NCBI GenBank assembly: GCA_964537555.1
Contig: CAZIAD010000012.1
Location: 1-64,000 of the forward strand
DNA from: CAYRWR01 sp964537555
GTDB taxonomy: Bacteria > Spirochaetota > Brevinematia > Brevinematales > CAYRWR01
Direction: 5' to 3'
Length of the DNA stretch: 64,000 bases
Positions 61,913 to 64,000 of the stretch are shown piece after piece. The first letter of the stretch is position 1. Each line of letters opens with the position of its first letter. Made by a program: the position numbers and the translations under genes. Below the pieces are notes generated by a model. The model did not search any database, was not told where the DNA came from, and saw nothing but the letters and a program-made list of their open reading frames with translations.

Positions 61913-62764
61913 ATGCTGGATGTGAGAAAAGAAGCAGTGGCTAATCTGTTTTACCCAGGGGATAAGATAAATCTGAAGCGTATGATCAACACCTACTTGT
62001 CCGGAGTACCTTCAGATATCAGTGATTTCACTAAAAAGAATAATATCGATAAGATCTACGGGATCATTTCCCCCCACGCCGGATATGCCTATTCCGGTCA
62101 GGTGGCTGCCTTTTCCTATTCCTTGCTCAGAAATAAATCTATTGACACCATTCTGATCATAGGGCCCAGCCATTATACCTATTTTCAGGGTTTTGCTCTG
62201 AGCCAGGCCAAGGCATTCAGTACCCCCCTGGGAAAGATACCCATAGATAAGGATCTGGCCGAGGCACTGATTAAAAACGGTAATGGTAGTGTAGACTATC
62301 TGGACACCGCTCATATAAAAGAGCACTGCATAGAAGTACAGCTCCCCTTCCTGCAGGAGACACTAATCAATAATTTTAAGATCCTGCCCTTATTGATGGG
62401 AGAACAGACCACAGAAAACATCAAAGCCGGCATAGACGTATTGAAAAAAACCCTGGAGGAATATGAGCGCAGTGTACTCATAGTGATCTCTACTGACCTG
62501 TCCCACTACCATCCTGATGAGCAGGCACGCAGTATGGACACTGAGATCATGCATCTGCTGGAGTCCAGCAAATGGGAGAAGCTGATGAGCGTCGTTGAAA
62601 AAGGAGAAGTGGAAGCCTGTGGTGCAGGGCCGATTTCTGTCCTAATGGGACTGGCCAAAAAAATGGGTTGGGATAATATCAAACACCTGATCTATCGAAA
62701 TTCCGGTGACACCAGTGGTGAAAGAGATAAAGTAGTAGGCTATCTCAGCTCAATAATCTGGTAA
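61913..62764 (+). CDS. amrB: MEMO1-family protein (AmmeMemoRadiSam system protein B)
   Basis: The 283-residue protein is a full MEMO1 homologue: 'VRKEAVANLFYPGDK', 'YGIISPHAGYAYSGQVAAFSY' (in parts), 'ILIIGPSHYTYFQGFALS', 'HIKEHCIEVQLPFLQ', 'VISTDLSHYHPDEQARSMD' and 'CGAGPISVLM'. The conserved His residues in SPHAGY, GPSHY and DLSHY and the Cys in ACGAGP line the metal or redox pocket of the family. In bacteria it often stands with AMMECR1 and a radical SAM gene; neither is present here in the visible part. AGGAGG precedes the ATG by 6 bases. The photolyase gene follows 10 bases later. Confidence 0.92.
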   Translation: MLDVRKEAVANLFYPGDKINLKRMINTYLSGVPSDISDFTKKNNIDKIYGIISPHAGYAYSGQVAAFSYSLLRNKSIDTILIIGPSHYTYFQGFALSQAKAFSTPLGKIPIDKDLAEALIKNGNGSVDYLDTAHIKEHCIEVQLPFLQETLINNFKILPLLMGEQTTENIKAGIDVLKKTLEEYERSVLIVISTDLSHYHPDEQARSMDTEIMHLLESSKWEKLMSVVEKGEVEACGAGPISVLMGLAKKMGWDNIKHLIYRNSGDTSGERDKVVGYLSSIIW

Positions 62765-62773
62765 ACCCGGCCT

Positions 62774-64000
62774 GTGTCAAACATTACTCTCAGCCGGATG
62801 CGTCTTAGCCGGGAAGGTACCGAGACCAGAGGGCCTGTCCTGTACTGGATGAGCCGCTCCCAGAGAGCTGACCATAACTGGTCTCTCCTATATGCTCAGC
62901 ATGATGCTATACAAAAACGCTCCCCTTTGATTGTAGTCTTCTGCCTGCAAAAGCAGTTTTTAGGAGCTACCCTTCGTCAATATGATTTTATGCTCAAGGG
63001 CCTGGAACAAACAGCTCATACCCTGGAATCGCTCAATATCCCCTTCATCATCCTGTATGGATCTCCTGATCAGAATCTTCCCGCCTTCATCCGGAAACAC
63101 CACATCAGCGCCCTGTATTATGATCAGGACCCTCTGCGTATCAAAGAAGTATGGATCAAAGCTCTCCTGCCTCAGCTCAACATCCCCGCCTATGAAGTGG
63201 ACAGTTCCAATTGCGTCCCGGTATGGCTGGCCAGCCCCAAACAGGAATATGGGGCCTATACCTTCCGCCCCCGCATTAAACGTCTGCTGGACGACTATCT
63301 TTGCCCCTACCCGGATGTACAGACCCATCCCTATAGCCTGGATACCAGGATGGCCCGGCCTCCATGGACCAGCCTGGATGCTGAACTGCATATAGACCGT
63401 ACGGTCCAGGCCCAGAGTAAGATCCTGCCCGGGGCTGATCAGGCTCACGAGGCCCTGAAGCGTTTTCTGGAAGAGAAACTAACCCTGTATTCACAATACA
63501 GCAATGACCCTAACCGGGATGCAGTGAGCCGTTTATCTGCTTACCTGCATTTCGGCCAGATATCCGCACAGGAGATCGCCCTGGAGATCAGGCAGTCAGG
63601 GCTTTCCTCTGCGGATTCTGAAGCATTTCTGGAGCAGCTTATCGTCCGGCGTGAGCTCAGTGACAACTACTGTTTCTATAATCGTGACTACGACAGCCTG
63701 GACAGGCTCCCCGCCTGGGCCCGGCAGACCCTGGAGGAACACAGGCCCGATCCCCGGGCTTACCTCTATACACCCGAACAATGGGAACAGGCCCGGACCC
63801 ATGACCCCCTGTGGAATGCGGCACAGCAACAACTGTTAAAAAGCGGCTACATGCATGGGTACATGCGGATGTACTGGGCTAAAAAAATCCTGGAATGGTC
63901 AGCCAGTCCTGAGGAAGCCATGGAGACTGCTATCCGGCTCAACGATAAATATCAACTGGATGGAAGAGACCCCAATGGCTACACCGGGATCGCCTGGAGC
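62774..64000 (+). CDS. phrB: Class II CPD photolyase, cut by window end
   Basis: The 409 codons in the window form an open frame to the last base. It aligns from start to end with class II cyclobutane pyrimidine dimer photolyases, which use FAD and blue light to split pyrimidine dimers. Diagnostic blocks are 'VLYWMSRSQRADHNWSLLYA', 'FMLKGLEQT', 'SPKQEYGAYTFRPRI', 'LSAYLHFGQIS', 'RRELSDNYCFYN', 'THDPLWNAAQQQLL', 'MHGYMRMYWAKKILEW' and 'NDKYQLDGRDPNGYTGIAWS'. About 40-50 C-terminal residues are missing. I use the GTG at 62774 since the family has a few residues before its RIR-like motif; the ATG at 62798 is an alternative. Neither has a strong ribosome-binding site. Confidence 0.93.
   Translation, partial: MSNITLSRMRLSREGTETRGPVLYWMSRSQRADHNWSLLYAQHDAIQKRSPLIVVFCLQKQFLGATLRQYDFMLKGLEQTAHTLESLNIPFIILYGSPDQNLPAFIRKHHISALYYDQDPLRIKEVWIKALLPQLNIPAYEVDSSNCVPVWLASPKQEYGAYTFRPRIKRLLDDYLCPYPDVQTHPYSLDTRMARPPWTSLDAELHIDRTVQAQSKILPGADQAHEALKRFLEEKLTLYSQYSNDPNRDAVSRLSAYLHFGQISAQEIALEIRQSGLSSADSEAFLEQLIVRRELSDNYCFYNRDYDSLDRLPAWARQTLEEHRPDPRAYLYTPEQWEQARTHDPLWNAAQQQLLKSGYMHGYMRMYWAKKILEWSASPEEAMETAIRLNDKYQLDGRDPNGYTGIAWS

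Noticed and set aside
62960..63448. Minus-strand 162-codon frame opposite the photolyase
   Set aside because: The plus-strand frame is a clear class II photolyase; the antisense frame has no features of a gene.

Overview
The window is most likely a scaffold from a flagellated, double-membrane bacterium, probably a spirochaete (Spirochaetota). The evidence is indirect. There is an FlgF-type flagellar rod/hook protein whose N-terminal half reads like the spirochaetal FlhO/FlgF group, many signal-peptide beta-barrel and lipoprotein genes with relaxed lipoboxes, and two barrels of the UPF0164/PorV-like type familiar from Treponema. A run of 100 N flanked by a duplicated 52-mer shows that this is a scaffolded draft or metagenome assembly.

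Layout: (1) 1-4.8 kb holds the end of an unidentified gene, a GC-rich non-coding stretch, a lipoprotein-truB-radical SAM operon, and a convergent sugar-phosphate mutase. (2) 4.9-23.4 kb is one minus-strand operon that dominates the window. It encodes two giant paralogous secreted proteins (2548 aa and, once the false assembly gap is closed, 2583 aa), each with about 12 Asn/Thr-rich beta-sandwich repeats and a FlgD-like/T9SS-like C-terminal domain. Two paralogous outer-membrane barrels follow. (3) 23.8-31.6 kb is mostly housekeeping: ispG, a beta-propeller protein, hisB-hisH-hisA, a flippase with a VanX-type dipeptidase, tsaE and mtnP. (4) 31.7-46.4 kb is a minus-strand surface-glycan cluster: UDP-glucose dehydrogenase, GDP-mannose dehydratase plus a divergent copy, five glycosyltransferases, two paralogous methyltransferases, an FkbM methyltransferase, a DegT aminotransferase and a YfhO-like membrane protein. 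Its centre, about 37.9-41.8 kb, is markedly AT-rich. (5) 46.5-48.9 kb has an HD-GYP c-di-GMP phosphodiesterase gene behind tandem palindromic operators and a tRNA-Ala(GGC). (6) 49-58.4 kb carries outer-membrane and lipoprotein genes, mtaB, a solitary flgF-like gene, an OmpA-like protein, smpB and a DUF3467 gene. (7) 58.5-64 kb has a cysteine desulfurase homologue, a lipoprotein-like phosphatase, a CIA30-domain protein, an SdiA-regulated-type protein, a MEMO1-family protein and a class II photolyase cut by the window end.

The strongest candidate for an undescribed system is the four-gene operon at 4.9-23.4 kb. Giant repeat proteins with sorting-type C-termini and their own PorV-like barrels suggest a dedicated surface-display unit; this is inference. 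Both giant genes also have a low-GC 5' module joined to a higher-GC repeat body, which suggests exchange of the N-terminal domain. Gene starts were chosen by Shine-Dalgarno position, and many are GTG or TTG.
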